A stretch of DNA of 64,000 nt from Pachypanchax playfairii (Eukaryota; Chordata; Actinopteri; Cyprinodontiformes; Aplocheilidae), in assembly GCA_006937955.1 (NCBI GenBank), contig SSNP01000403.1, positions 104,010-168,009 of the forward strand, in the 5' to 3' direction. Each line of letters begins with the position of its first letter. Within the stretch, counting starts at the first letter, position 1. Below the pieces are notes generated by a model. That model was not told the DNA's origin. It searched no databases and saw only the letters and a program-made list of their open reading frames with translations. Shown piece by piece: positions 52,801-62,229 of the stretch. The position numbers and the translations under genes are program-made.

Positions 52801-55800
52801 NNNNNNNNNNNNNNNNNNNNNNNNNNNNNNNNNNNNNNNNNNNNNNNNNNNNNNNNNNNNNNNNNNNNNNNNNNNNNNNNNNNNNNNNNNNNNNNNNNNN
52901 NNNNNNNNNNNNNNNNNNNNNNNTCACACAGTTAGAACTGAGTATTACTCGTCCCTCATAGAGGAGAACAAGAACAATCCCAGGTTTCTGTTTAGTACTG
53001 TAGCCAGATTAATAAAAAACCCAACTTCTGTTGAACCGTGTATCCCTGTAACCCTCAGTAGTGATGCCTTCATGGAATTCTTTACAAATAAAATAGATTC
53101 AATCAGAGAAAAAATCTATAATGTCCTTCTGTCCACTGTTGTCTCTAGTTCGTTGTCCAGTGAAGCAGCTTTAGAATCTGAATCATGTTTAGACAGTTTC
53201 TGTCCAGCTGATCTTAATGAGTTAACACAAATTATAGCTTCTTCTAAACCATCTACATGTATGTTGGATCCTGTTCCAACCAGACTTTTTAAAGATGTCT
53301 TCCCATTGATTAACACATGGATATTGGACATGATCAATTTGTCTTTAATGAATGGATATGTGCCTAAGGCCTTTAAGGTTGCTGTTATTAAACCTTTACT
53401 TAAGAAACCTGATCTTGATCCAGGATCTCCAGGTAATTATCGACCTATATCCAATTTACCCTTCATCTCAAAAATTCTAGAAAAGATAGTTGCAAACCAG
53501 TTATGTGATCATCTACACAGTAATAATCTTTTTGAAGAGTTCCAGTCAGGATTTAGAGCTCATCATAGCACTGAAACAGCACTGGTGAAAGTTTCTAATG
53601 ATATTCTCATGTCCTCAGACAGTGGACTTGTGTCTGTACTTGTCCTGTTAGATCTCAGTGCTGCGTTTGATACTATAGATCATAAGATCCTATTGAAGAG
53701 GCTTGAATATGATATTGGGATTCAGGGAACTGCATTAAACTGGTTTGAATCATATTTAACTGAAAGATTCCAGTTTGTTCATGTAAATAATGAATCTTCT
53801 TCATATACCAGAGTCAGTCATGGAGTTCCTCAGGGTTCAGTGCTTGGACCAATCCTCTTTACTATATATATGTTACCGCTTGGTAAAATTATTAGACAAC
53901 ATGGTATAAAATTCAATTTTTATGCTGATGATACTCAGTTATATCTATCAATGAAGCCTGATGAGACCAACCAGCTGCAGAGATTACAATCTTGTCTTAA
54001 TGATGTAAAACGTTGGATGACACTTCATGTTTTGCTTTTAAACTCAGACAAGACAGAGGTTGTGACTTTTGGGCCTGAGAATCTTAGTAACAAGCTGTGT
54101 AGTCAGTCATCAACGTTGGATGGCATTAATTTATCCTCCAACAAGAAGGTAAAGAACCTGGGTGTGTCTTTGACCAGGACATGTCCTTTAGTTCTCATAC
54201 AAAACATGTTACCAGGACGGCCTACTTCCACCTGCGTAATGTTGATAAAATTAGGAGCAAAAAATAAATAAATTAGAAACATTCTGAATTTAAGTGATGC
54301 AGAAACATTATTTCATGTATTAATTACTTCTAGACTTGATTATTGTAATTCATTATTATCAGGATGTTCTAATAGTGCTGTTAAAGGCAGACTTTAGGTC
54401 TGCTTGTAGTTCCTAGAGGTTCTAAAAGTAGAACAGGAGGAAGAGCTTTTAGTTATCAGGCTCCTCTCCTGTGGAACCAGCTTCCACTTTTTATCCGTGA
54501 GGCAGACACCTTGTGTAGTTTTAAGAATAGACTTAAAACTTTCCTTTTTACACAATCCTATAGTCAGGGTTAGCTTGGGTTCTCCTGATCCATCCCTTTA
54601 GTTATGCTGCTATAAGGCTTAGACAGCTGGAGGACATACTGACCACATTTCTTCACTCAGCTGTCTCTCTTTACTCTCCATGTGTCAGGTTTTGGATTTT
54701 GTTCGTTTTTTTATGAGTTAGTATTGTATTTTTGTCCAGAGAACTATCTGTGATCTTGAGTTGGTTCCATGTCTTGTCTTGTGTCATGTGTTATTCCCTG
54801 TCTTTAGGTCCAGCGTTTATTTTGTCAGGCACTTGTTTCCTGTTTGGCTTTTATTTTGGTATCATTTGCACTTCCTATTTTCCCTGCTTTGTCTTTAGCT
54901 CTGTTGATGTCTGGTCATGTCACTTCCTGTTTAGTTCCTCTTTAAAGGGGTTACAAAAAATTGTGTTGTGACAGGCGGATGGAGATCTAGTGATTATGCG
55001 TGCTGCTGAGTTCTATACAAGCTGCAATTTGTGGAGATTTTTTTGAGGAAGACAATGGAAGAGAGTTACAATACTGTAGTCCAGTCATGAAGTAACAAGA
55101 CTGTGGACAAATGTAGCAGCACTATGGGGAGTGAGGGAAGGTTGTAGTCGATTTAAGTTCCTAAAATCAAAATATGCTGAATGGATTACATTATAAATGT
55201 GACAAATGAAGGAGAGCGTAGTGTCAAAGATGACACCCAGGTTTTTAACCTGTAGAGTGGGAGAGATTGATTTGGAAAGGACAGATTTCATACCAAACAT
55301 TAACTTTTCTGTTTTATTGTTGTTTAATTTCAAGAAATTGTAACTGACCCAGGTTTTAATTTCTCAGATGCATTCAGTAATGTATAAAACTATAAAATAT
55401 ATAAATAAAACTGAAGTGAATTGAAGTTAGTCATGTGTTAACTCTGCATTTACAAACCAAGCTGATAAAAAATTTTTTCTCATGTTTTCTTTTTGGTGCT
55501 AAAAAGAGCTCAGTGTTGTGTGATTATCCCACAATACCAAGAGTCCTTTCAGCTTAAGACTTTTTCTAAATGTTTTTTATTATTAACAAGTGCTTTTGAA
55601 CTTTTTTGAATAACTCAATTAGACAATTAAAGTAAATTAGAACCATTCAAGTGAGTATGACGTGAGTACATCATGTATTCAAACATACATAATGACAAAC
55701 CAAACTGGTTCTTACCATGAAGAAGAGAAGTTGTGTATGTATTGTATACGTTTTGAGATTTGGATTAAAAAATGCATTAAAAACACTACCTTTTAGGTTG

Positions 55801-58800
55801 ATGAGGGCTTCTGGGTTCTGGTAAGACAGTCGACTCAGACTCTGAAGCTGACAGCACTTATGAGCTACTCCCCAGCTGCGCTGCCACCTGCACCACATAA
55901 ATAGTTCCATCACTGGATTATCTGACTAATATGTAAACATATGTAAACAGCTTTGAACTAGTTCATCCACAATCTCAGTTTACCCCTCGACAATCTGGCC
56001 CCCATAAAAATGGCCAGCAGAATAGAACAATTAAAATGGCAAATTTGTCCACACATTTCCATAAAAATGATTTTCTCTTCACAGAACCAGATGTAGCATA
56101 AACATAAAGACAAACATGATGAAACAAAAGAACAGATCATACCTGATATCTGCTAAATCAAAGGTTTCACAGAGTTCTTTTCTTAGTCTACTCAGCTCTT
56201 TTCTTCGTGGAAGGCTGGCACAGTGTTTCTTTACTGCCTCAGGCTCGTTGGTTCTTAGCCAAAAACTGCCAAATAAAAGACAACAAAGACTCTGAGCTGA
56301 CTGAGAAACCAGAGCCTCTACACTACTAGTCAAACGTTTTAGAACACCCCAATCTGCTCCAAATGAAGGGGCTAAGAGTTTCTCTTTCTTCTGGAATAGC
56401 GCTACAACTGGTGGCAGCTTGTTGGAGTAGCACTGTGACTTTCTAGCATTTGCTAGCATTTTTTGTTCTTTTAGAGTATTTCTTGCTAGTTTTTTCTTCT
56501 GGAAATATTTTCTAAATACTTTTCTTCTGATTTGGGTGCTGTGCTGATTGAGTTTTTTGCTTAATTTGTCCCTTTTTGCCACTTGTTATGATGCGTAACC
56601 ATGGTAACAAGAGACTTGTTTACAAGAAAGAGCAACTAACTGACATTTCTAAGGCTGAAATAATCCTCAAATTGAAACTCTGGATCCCTGATGAGGTCAA
56701 AAGAAGAAGACGTGGATGCAGAGCAGGAGCAGAGTGAAGAGAGAGAAAGAGGAAGTTTAAACCTTCACTTCCATCAGTCATATTGACAAATGTGAGATCT
56801 CTTTGCTAACAAAATGGATGAAGTTGAAACTCTGTTGAAGATCCAGCCAGAGTATCAGGAATGCAGCATCATGTGTTTTACTGAGACATGGCTAAAGGGA
56901 CATATCCTGGACTCCAGTTTGTCTCTGTCTTTCAAACAATATGAGCAGACAGAGATTTGAAGAGGAGCAGCAAAAGAAGAGGAGTTTGTCAGCTGATCAC
57001 ACCTGCAGTTACCTGTTGGGGGCGGAGCATCAGAGCAGGTGACATGAAGAGGCTTAACAGATGGATAAGGAGGACTGATTCTGTCCTGGAGACTGAACTG
57101 GAGTCTCTTGAGTTGATTGTCCAAAGAAGGATGAAGAACATGATGGAAAACCCTCATCATCCTCTTCAGAACACAGTAACTCAACAACAGGACAAAGTGA
57201 TCAGGAAGTCCAGCTCTGTCCTGGGCTGTCCTCTGGACTCAGTGCAGGAGGTGGGTGACAGAAGGGTCCTGGCAAAGCTCACATCCATGCTGGACTACGA
57301 GTCACACCCTCTGGGGGACGCCCTGTCTGCCTTAGAGAGCAGCTTCAGAGACATACTGATCCACCCTCGCTGTGTGAAGGAGAGTCTTTCCTCCCTGCTG
57401 CTGTCAGACTTTATAATAATAAGCAGTTCAGATTAGGAACCCAGACCCGTCACCTCTCAAACTGCAATATTAATATTATTAATATCAATTTTATGTGCAA
57501 TTATAAAGAGCAAGGCACTGAGTCACTATTCAAGCTCCTGTTATCTATTTCACTATGCACATTTTCCACTTATTTATATATACATGTTGGCTGCTACTTA
57601 TTTCTTTATTTTTATTTTTTCTTTTGTAATGTTTCTGTGAGTTTTGCTGTTGTAACAAGGAAATTTCCCTTCTGAGGAACAATAAAGGTTTCTTCTTCTT
57701 TACCTAAAACATAATGAGCATGAATCTTGGGAACGAGTGGGTTGAGCCGTGATGTCGGCAGCTCCCAAATCTCCAAACAAGTTAGAATAGGAGCTGTTTG
57801 CAGCTTTAATCAATAAACATAATTATAAACAGGGTAATTACAACAGGAACAACTATGGTTCAACTTGTTTGAGTATCAACAACAGAGTAAAATGTGTTTT
57901 TAAAAGTGCTTCTGATGATCTTTATAGATGTTTATCATTTTTGTCAAAAGATTTAAGACTGATACCCAGTACTACAGGACACACAGTGAAGATGTTACTT
58001 AAAGTCAAAATTAAAGTCCAGTATTACTAACCTGAGTGTGGGCTCCACTCTACGGGCCTGTTCCAGCTCCTGCTCAGGGTCTTTGAAGCCTGTGAAAGTG
58101 TAGTAGCTTTTATCCCATTTGATAGGTCTGTAGAACTGTAACCCTGCTTCAGGAGGACTTTTGAGTCTCTTAGAGCGTCCTGTAGCTCCCTCAACATGCT
58201 CCACAGGCAGGCTGCAGGATGCCAGCACATTTATTACAGTGCTCAGAACATCCTTTGTGTGTAAGGTGAAACTCACTGATCGAAAACCTGTGAACCAGGC
58301 AGAAGCTTTTACAGCTCTACAATCAGACCCTCCAGCTCTCTGCAGTTACTAAGAATACAAACTGTACCTGAAGTGAGAATATCTGCTTGAATATCACTGT
58401 TGACCTTTGTTTGTCTGACAAAAAAAGTGAGCGTCATTGGCCGGATTAAATCTGAATGCGGCTTTTGCAGGGTTTCCAGATAGCCGTTTAATCTCTTTAA
58501 TGAGTTCTCATTCACTTCCTGTTTCCAAAAAATAAAGGAAGAAGAAAAAGTGACACTTTGGTAAAAACATTATACAATAATATATTTTATTATTATTTAT
58601 CAAAAGTTGGATAAGGGAACATTTTAGACTGTTTTATACACATTGTACACATTCATAGGTTTATGTAAGTCCCAGCTGGTCTGTAAACTGACATAAATAA
58701 TAAACATTCCAACCTCATAAACTCAAAATTGTCTTACTTTAAGTTAAATACAGTTTATCTCTGAGTGTGTTTCTAAACATTACTTATTAGAATGTTTACA

Positions 58801-61800
58801 ATCCACACAGATGGAACTGTTTTGGGATGAATACATATAGAAAATGTTTCTATTGGCCAACTGAGGGTGAAAAAAGCACAAATTATTTTGTGTGTGTCAC
58901 AGAGAGTTTAGCTTTAAAGGACACTTGTCTGTTATAAGACAATGTCAGTATTCTAAGTTCTGATTATTAAAAAACAGAAAGGCTAAAGGTAATTACAGTA
59001 AATTGAATATCTCCAGATTCCGTTCTGCTTTGCATGTGATGGATCTGCTCACTCCTATTTGACTTTAGTTTTTCTGTGGTGCTACAGCAGCGAAGTGACC
59101 TGTGGGTTTTGTATAAAGAAGAATACACTCGCTCAGTCTCAGTGACAGAAGTCAAAAGGTGTGCATGCACTGATTCTTCTAAAGATGCACATATTGTCTA
59201 TCAGCTTTTTAAATCAAATGTTCATGTCAGTAAAATGTTTGTTGGTGCTTTTGTTGATCAGATTTGTTTCCCTAACCATATTCTATTCTAATTGTTTTTC
59301 CATCCATTTTCTAAACCTGCTTCTTCCTGTTCAGGGTCACCAGGAGCTGGTACTGATCTCCAGCAGTCTTTAGGCGAGAGGCGGGGGACACCCTGGACAG
59401 GTCGCCAGTCCATCACAGGTCCACACATAGACAAACAACCATTCACACCTAGGGACAATTTAGAGTTGCCAATAACCTCTTCCATGTTTTTGGACTGTGG
59501 GAGGAAACCGGAGTCCCCCGTAGAAAACCCACACATACACGGGGAGAACATGCAAACTCCATGAAGAAAGGACCCAGCTTGGATTCAAACTCAGGACCTT
59601 CTCGCTGCAAGTCAACAGCTCTACCAGCTGTGCCACCATGCAGCCCTCATTGTTTTTCTTGGAAAAAAAAGGTTTTATTCAGACTCACCCGTTCTCTAGG
59701 ATATTGACCAAAAAAGTCTGGATGGACAGCAAAGTAAAAAGGTCGTAGAGCATTGACAGCCTCTGCACCTGACAAAGCCCTCTGATTGGCTAAAGATGTG
59801 GTCACTTGTTTCCTCTGTGACCTATAGAGTAAACAATACAGATGTTAATGACTATACTGAAGAGAAACAAAAACATTGACATAAAGAAGAAACATTATTG
59901 TTGCTGTGGTTACTGGAGGAGGTTGTCCCAGACAAACACACTTCACTTGTAGAAGACTTGTTCTCAATATTGACATTCAGTGGGCTAACTTGTAAACAAT
60001 TTCTAAACGTGTATGAAAAATTGTGCACTCCATAATACAGAGTTGATTTTTATGTTTATTTACTGAAGGCTTAACTGGGTGCCATATTTTTCCATCACAG
60101 ATGTAATTTTCTAAGCTGATGTTCTATGCACAACTGGACAATCAGCTGGAGCTACGAGTCCCCTTAAATCACATTTTGACCCAAAAATTCCAGATACATT
60201 TTTCACAAGAACTTAACGATCTTTAATCTATGTGAAACAAAAAACTATTTTGGCAGTAGTATTCATAGTCTTTTTATCTAGGTTTTATGACTGATTGTCC
60301 TTTGTATGGTAGCATGAGACATGTAAACTGAAACAGAATGGGATGGTCTTTAAATGTTCTGTATCCTGCTATTTTACAGCTTTCAATGTCTGTTATAGGC
60401 ACATATATGATAAAATATTATTGTTGGTGTTATATAGTCTTAATTTATCCTGAAATATAATTTTCAAGGTTTTTCTCCATACAAAATCCCATCTCTCCTC
60501 CAGGCCCCCCTCCTCGTGAGTGCTGCCCCTCGAGCTGCCTGAATAAAATGGTGAATAAATTCCTGTAACTCACACAGCCAAATGCACATTTTCACTGAGA
60601 CATTTTTAGAAAGTAAAATACTACAAACGGTGGTGTTTAGTGTCTTGCTTCAGACTCTGGCAGCTCGGGTGTGTGTGTTTAATCTGCAGGTTCTGGTGTA
60701 ACGTTGTTACATCACTATGTTACAGTCAGGTGGTTTTCCAGGAGAGAGTGGAGCAGCTGCTCAGAGCGCAGGATTCAGGAGGATTACTGAGAAATGTGTG
60801 TATTAAACCAAAAACCACTCTGGAGTAGGGTTGTAAAATTAATTGATGTCTAGATATTAATCGATATTAAAACTGGTATCTAAATTAGATATTATGTTCC
60901 CATGGTATCGATATTTTGGAGTCTGGCATATAGCAGCCTTCTTCAGAGTACAACAATGCGCAGTTTCCAGACAGCCAGATGCCGTAAAGCAGCCTGCTGC
61001 AAATCAACAGAAGGAGAAGCTGCCACACAATCCCGTGAGTTGGCTTTGTTATACTTTTTTGTTTCAGTTGCGCTGTGAGCTGCTGTAGTGTTTTTATTGC
61101 GTCATTTCTTGACTCGCTTTATTTCGACATTTTTTCTTTCAACGCAAATTGCCACGGATTAACGTCAGACACATCAGCTGTTTGTTTGTTTACAGCTGGA
61201 AAGTGTTCCCTGTGGGGGTTTTGTCAATGATAAATCCTGTCAGTTATTTGTAAATGGAGCGACTCTGCTTTAAAATTCATGTGTCAGCACTGATGTCTGT
61301 GAGTGAGAGACAGTGGCAGGTAAAGAAAACAGGACACTTCATGGGGCGGGTGTGTGTGAGAGAAAAGAGTGCGACAGGACAGGAGATGTGATGATGGTAT
61401 TGAGTGTGACTGAAAGCTGTGGTGTAGTTATGTTTCACCAGTTTTTGTGTTAGGGTTAGGGTTAGGATTGGAGCAGGCAGGTTATGTTCCGAGATTAAGT
61501 TGCTATGGTTACTAACATAGCCTACCTTGAAAGATACCACATTTTTTGCAACCGAAATTGATGTTATCTACAAACTCACCCTCAACTTATCTGGTCTTAT
61601 GTCACATAACCTGCTTTCAGGAACTGACCCCAGGTTGGAAATGAGAGCTCAGGGTCTCCAAGAACATCTGGTGTTTTACCTGACTGTGCATCGCAAGAGG
61701 TTGTTGACAAACATCGCTGATGACCAAACATTTATGTGCATTTTTCACTCCGCATGTAAGACCAGTGTCCAAATCCAGATGTCATATTTATAATTTTTCT

Positions 61801-62216
61801 CCCTTCAATGTTTCAGCACCTGCCAGAACAACAAAACAGTGTGAGCAGCAGTAGTGACTGTTCAGTGAATTCATAATTACTTCTTTATCAGTTATTTATA
61901 ATTAATATGACAACAGAGTAAAGAGCTTGAATACGTTTCATTTGTCTAACACAAAACTCCAACACGTTTCATGTTTTATTTGCGTTCATGCACTAAATGA
62001 GCTGCCTTTATTTATTTACTGCTGCAGTTACCATTCTGAAGAATGCTCATCTGAAGAAATCCTCTCTTACCGTCTGCGAAGCAAGAAAATCCGGAAAATC
62101 TCTACCGAAAGCGAACCACGTGACCACCAGTTCAGCGCACAGACATGTACATAAATACTAGATGCCTTGTCCCCGCTGTTGGCCAATGGGTGCGAACGTC
62201 CGAAAACGGCGGCCAT
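40623..62216 (-). CDS. tcaim: TCAIM, T-cell activation inhibitor, mitochondrial (gene span, 10 coding exons)
   Basis: TCAIM is a mitochondrial protein reported to restrain T-cell activation. Its molecular reaction is not established. The protein has an N-terminal DnaJ-like DUF4460 region and a C-terminal DUF4461 region (family knowledge). Ten exons sum to 1590 nt with every junction in phase, giving 529 residues against 496 in human. Diagnostic peptides in order are SGAEAVNALRPFYFAVHPDF, NENSLKRLNGYLETLQKP, FTLHTKDVLSTVINVL, RPIKWDKSYYTFTGFKDP, WQRSWGVAHKC, GHVMLGSMDVHHQWAK, DLLGGTQVVYMEKL, HPRSLCGL, PSLHEMGHFVIPTSCDP and CISHFYSVMQDGD-type C-terminus (here CVSHFYSVMQDGD then IPWDWKN). Identity is certain; only the N-terminal exon is inferred. 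The intron 43884-55789 is about 12 kb and holds an L2 LINE and a large minisatellite. The neighbour CNOT10 is convergent. Confidence 0.96.
40990..41270 (-). repeat. tRNA-derived SINE-like repeat
   Basis: On the - strand the head reads GGGCGACTGTGGCTCAGTGG (A-box-like), then a B-box-like GGATCGACCC. The tail matches ACTACAAGTTTTACATTTAC as in the 8519-8703 copy. It lies in a TCAIM intron, same orientation as the gene. Confidence 0.65.
41280..41760 (-). mobile_element. L2 ORF1 (SGNH/GDSL esterase-like) fragment
   Basis: The - strand frame 41747-41442 reads KPTLVIVSSRVQNVALGTP then YLPGARVGDIEDYLKLMTKD, the block that opens the SGNH-like domain of fish L2 ORF1. The end of the same ORF follows near 41340-41280 (WRKPGLIRRD). 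It is deleted in the middle. Confidence 0.7.
41962..42093 (-). CDS. tcaim: TCAIM coding exon (DRSTPSLHEMGHFVIPTS...)
   Basis: The acceptor ACCACAG precedes 42093 and the donor GTGAGT is at 41961. The 132 nt encode STPSLHEMGHFVIPTSCDPP. Confidence 0.96.
42157..42817. repeat. Fold-back (long palindromic) element
   Basis: The left arm begins AAAGAGGCCATTTCATACAA. The right arm (about 42590-42817) is its inverse, ending TAACCACAAAGTCCTGAAAT. The centre is the inverse of 33180-33520, so the element looks like two copies of the 32973 repeat joined head to head with a deletion. It lies in TCAIM intron 42094-43472. Confidence 0.75.
43010..43300 (+). repeat. Possible LINE 3' end
   Basis: The stretch with CCCACTCCTTTTCGAATATG and a CCAACCAACCAA tail resembles fish non-LTR 3' ends. 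No RT lies upstream. Confidence 0.3.
43473..43705 (-). CDS. tcaim: TCAIM coding exon (LIQQLPSYRSLQQQTDWLKE...)
   Basis: The acceptor TCTTCAG precedes 43705 and the donor GTATGC is at 43472. The 233 nt include DLLGGTQVVYMEKLGLVQP, CLHPRSLCGLTMVLE. Confidence 0.96.
43792..43883 (-). CDS. tcaim: TCAIM coding exon (HTVLFADQSGMNVSGHVMLG...)
   Basis: The acceptor CCCACCAG precedes 43883 and the donor GTAATG is at 43791. The 92 nt encode DQSGMNVSGHVMLGSMDVHH. Confidence 0.95.
43985..44749 (+). mobile_element. L2 ORF2 middle segment
   Basis: From about 44030 it reads LVLTDGASIEQLTVFHHISD (end of the endonuclease). After a short tandem repeat it continues WFNTKLRMLKRTSRKIRKEM and EYYSSLIEENKNNPRFLFST. 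The last 113 bp (44637-44749) are almost identical to 52924-53039. It ends abruptly at SVEP, where an ORF1 piece begins. Confidence 0.8.
44344..44511. repeat. 24-bp in-frame tandem repeat inside L2 ORF2
   Basis: GATCC recurs at an exact 24-bp period (GGATCC starts at 44356, 44380, 44404, 44428, 44452 and 44476, then AGATCC at 44500). The unit expands the ORF2 peptide PEEDPW by eight codons per step (YQSEEDPC-like). Two units carry a TGA, so the expansion is no longer coding. Confidence 0.9.
44750..45079 (+). mobile_element. L2 ORF1 C-terminal part: SGNH/GDSL esterase-like domain
   Basis: The frame ending TGA at 45077-45079 reads NDTRLRQSEVTKVNVASVCN, VIFSGPLPNLTKDDMFSRMS, and finally RDGIHPTLDGAALLSRNMAE. 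The DGIHPT block carries the Asp and His expected of the SGNH catalytic set. Its N-terminal part is missing. ORF1 stops right where the minisatellite begins. Confidence 0.8.
45082..51978. repeat. 12-bp minisatellite, about 6.9 kb, between L2 ORF1 and ORF2
   Basis: The basic unit is CCAGTCCAGGGT. Common variants are CCACACCAAGGT, CCAGTCCAGGAT, CTAGTCCAGGGT, CCTGTCCAGGGT and CCAGACCAGGGT. A 17-bp form, CCAGTCCAGTCCAGGGT, occurs repeatedly and shifts the reading frame. Length divided by 12 suggests more than 550 units. Mixed blocks with the CCTGTCC marker recur, so there is higher-order structure. The - strand reads as GLDP, WTLD or GPWT repeats depending on frame. It lies in TCAIM intron 43884-55789. 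Confidence 0.97.
52622..52638. other. Nextera/Tn5 mosaic-end adapter remnant at gap edge
   Basis: CTGTCTCTTATACACAT equals the first 17 bases of the standard Nextera transposase adapter read-through. It abuts the N run directly and replaces the LINE sequence expected after the endonuclease motif. It is therefore library sequence, not genome. Confidence 0.93.
52639..52923. other. Assembly gap (285 N)
   Basis: All bases are N. The missing LINE segment should encode the rest of the endonuclease and the linker seen in another copy at 43985-44636. Confidence 0.98.
54575..54960. other. Repeat-like stretch after the L2, not classified
   Basis: The sequence is T-rich with motifs such as CACTTCCTGTTTAGTTCC that recur in fish repeats. 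No exon was seen. Confidence 0.4.
54965..55390 (-). mobile_element. L2-like RT C-terminal fragment
   Basis: The - strand frame 55333-55085 reads MKLNNNKTEKLMFGMKS then LQVKNLGVIFDTTLSF, the L2 thumb region, in the same direction as TCAIM. Confidence 0.7.
55790..55887 (-). CDS. tcaim: TCAIM coding exon (WQRSWGVAHKCCQLQSLSRL...)
   Basis: The acceptor TGGTGCAG precedes 55887 and the donor GTAGTG is at 55789. The 98 nt carry WQRSWGVAHKCCQLQSLSRL, nearly identical to human. Confidence 0.96.
56143..56265 (-). CDS. tcaim: TCAIM coding exon (FWLRTNEPEAVKKHCASLPR...)
   Basis: The acceptor TTTGGCAG precedes 56265 and the donor GTATGA is at 56142. The 123 nt encode PEAVKKHCASLPRRKELSRL, matching human SAVKKLKNSLPLRKELDRL. 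An open frame extends upstream only by chance into a repeat. Confidence 0.94.
56322..56583 (-). mobile_element. Fragment of a transposon-type ORF
   Basis: The - strand frame starts MAKRDKLSKKLNQHSTQIRR and includes KLPPVVALFQKK and FGADWGVLKRLTSSVEAL. The end, reading CTACTAGTCAAACGTTTTAG on the + strand, resembles termini of fish DNA transposons. The source family is not certain. Confidence 0.45.
56583..57690 (+). mobile_element. Internally deleted jockey/Rex-like LINE, unoccupied copy
   Basis: The 5' part has NKMDEVETLLKIQPEYQECS and CFTETWLKGHILDSS. It then passes without RT core to RLNRWIRRTDSVLETELESL and LGCPLDSVQEVGDRRVLAKL (3' RT end), and ends CAATAAAGGTTTCTTCTTCT. Site 56903-56904 is the uninterrupted TA at which the Tc1 sits in the 36055 copy. 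Confidence 0.8.
57691..58031. other. TCAIM intron end, nothing recognised
   Basis: AT-rich, no ORF or repeat terminus identified. Confidence 0.5.
58032..58287 (-). CDS. tcaim: TCAIM coding exon (FRSVSFTLHTKDVLSTVINV...)
   Basis: The acceptor TTCACAG precedes 58287 and the donor GTTAGT is at 58031. The 256 nt carry FTLHTKDVLSTVINVLASCS and RPIKWDKSYYTFTGFKDPEQ. Confidence 0.97.
58368..58518 (-). CDS. tcaim: TCAIM coding exon (EVNENSLKRLNGYLETLQKP...)
   Basis: The acceptor GGAAACAG precedes 58518 and the donor GTACAG is at 58367. The 151 nt encode NENSLKRLNGYLETLQKPHS and LTFFVRQTKVNSDIQADILT. Confidence 0.96.
58519..59288. other. TCAIM intron, nothing recognised
   Basis: No exon or clear repeat end was found. 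Short ORFs here have no recognisable domain. Confidence 0.5.
59289..59645 (-). repeat. tRNA-headed SINE-like repeat
   Basis: On the - strand the head reads GCATGGTGGCACAGCTGGTA (A-box-like) and then GGTCCTGAGTTTGAATCC (B-box-like). The body contains the widespread fish motif CCATCCATTTTCTAAACCTG (+ strand) at its far end. Intronic in TCAIM. Confidence 0.65.
59689..59821 (-). CDS. tcaim: TCAIM coding exon (RALSGAEAVNALRPFYFAVH...)
   Basis: The acceptor CTCTATAG precedes 59821 and the donor GTGAGT is at 59688. The 133 nt carry RALSGAEAVNALRPFYFAVH then PDFFGQYPRER, the start of the DnaJ-like region with an HPD triplet (AVHPDFF). No ATG is in frame, so translation starts upstream. Confidence 0.96.
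59822..62070. other. First TCAIM coding intron; one possible hAT end
   Basis: Mostly unassigned. TAGGGTTGTAAAATTAATTG near 60827 resembles an hAT end but no partner end was found. A short GGGTTAGGGTTAGG run lies near 61452. Confidence 0.45.
62071..62216 (-). CDS. tcaim: Candidate TCAIM first coding exon (MAAVFGRSHPLANSG...)
   Basis: ATG at 62216 has an excellent context (CAAGATGG). The 48 codons plus two bases stay open to the donor GTAAGA at 62070. The split codon CG|G joins the next exon in the only frame that yields RALSGAEAV. The end, FRIFLLRR followed by SQRKQVTTSLANQRALSG, is basic and Ser/Thr-rich, fitting a mitochondrial targeting region. It does not resemble the human N-terminus, so a downstream or alternative start in an unseen exon is possible. 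Confidence 0.55.
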
Positions 62217-62227
62217 CTTGCTACAGT
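62205..62227 (-). promoter_or_regulatory. YY1-like motif at the putative TCAIM start
   Basis: GCAAGATGGCCGCC matches the AAGATGGC core of YY1 sites that often sit just after transcription starts. A 23-bp identical block lies on the opposite strand at 63378-63400. Confidence 0.4.
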
Positions 62228-62229
62228 GA

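Larger units (their letters stand above)
52023..54570 (+). mobile_element. L2-clade LINE ORF2 (endonuclease and reverse transcriptase), with assembly gap
   Basis: The 5' part reads IRCGLLNVRSLSSKSLLVND and CLTETC (endonuclease start), VVVYRPPGAYSEFL and KVIIVGDFNIHVD, before an N gap. After the gap: EPCIPVTLSSDAFMEFFTNK, then the RT core with GNYRPISNLPFISKILEKIV, FRAHHSTETALVKVSNDILM, LLDLSAAFDTIDHKILLK, GVPQGSVLGPILFTIYMLPL and NFYADDTQLYLSM (catalytic DD). The frame stays open to 54271, with a break there, and the last part of the ORF continues decayed to about 54560. Only a small frameshift near 54160 separates this copy from an intact RT. A frameshift near 52300 separates the first EN block. 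Confidence 0.9.

Noticed and set aside
52562..52961. ORFs across the N run
   Set aside because: They consist mostly of undetermined residues.
56079..56582. Single 167-codon - strand protein
   Set aside because: The frame fuses a transposon-type ORF (56583-56322) to TCAIM exon 56143-56265 by chance; the exon's own acceptor and phase explain the right part.
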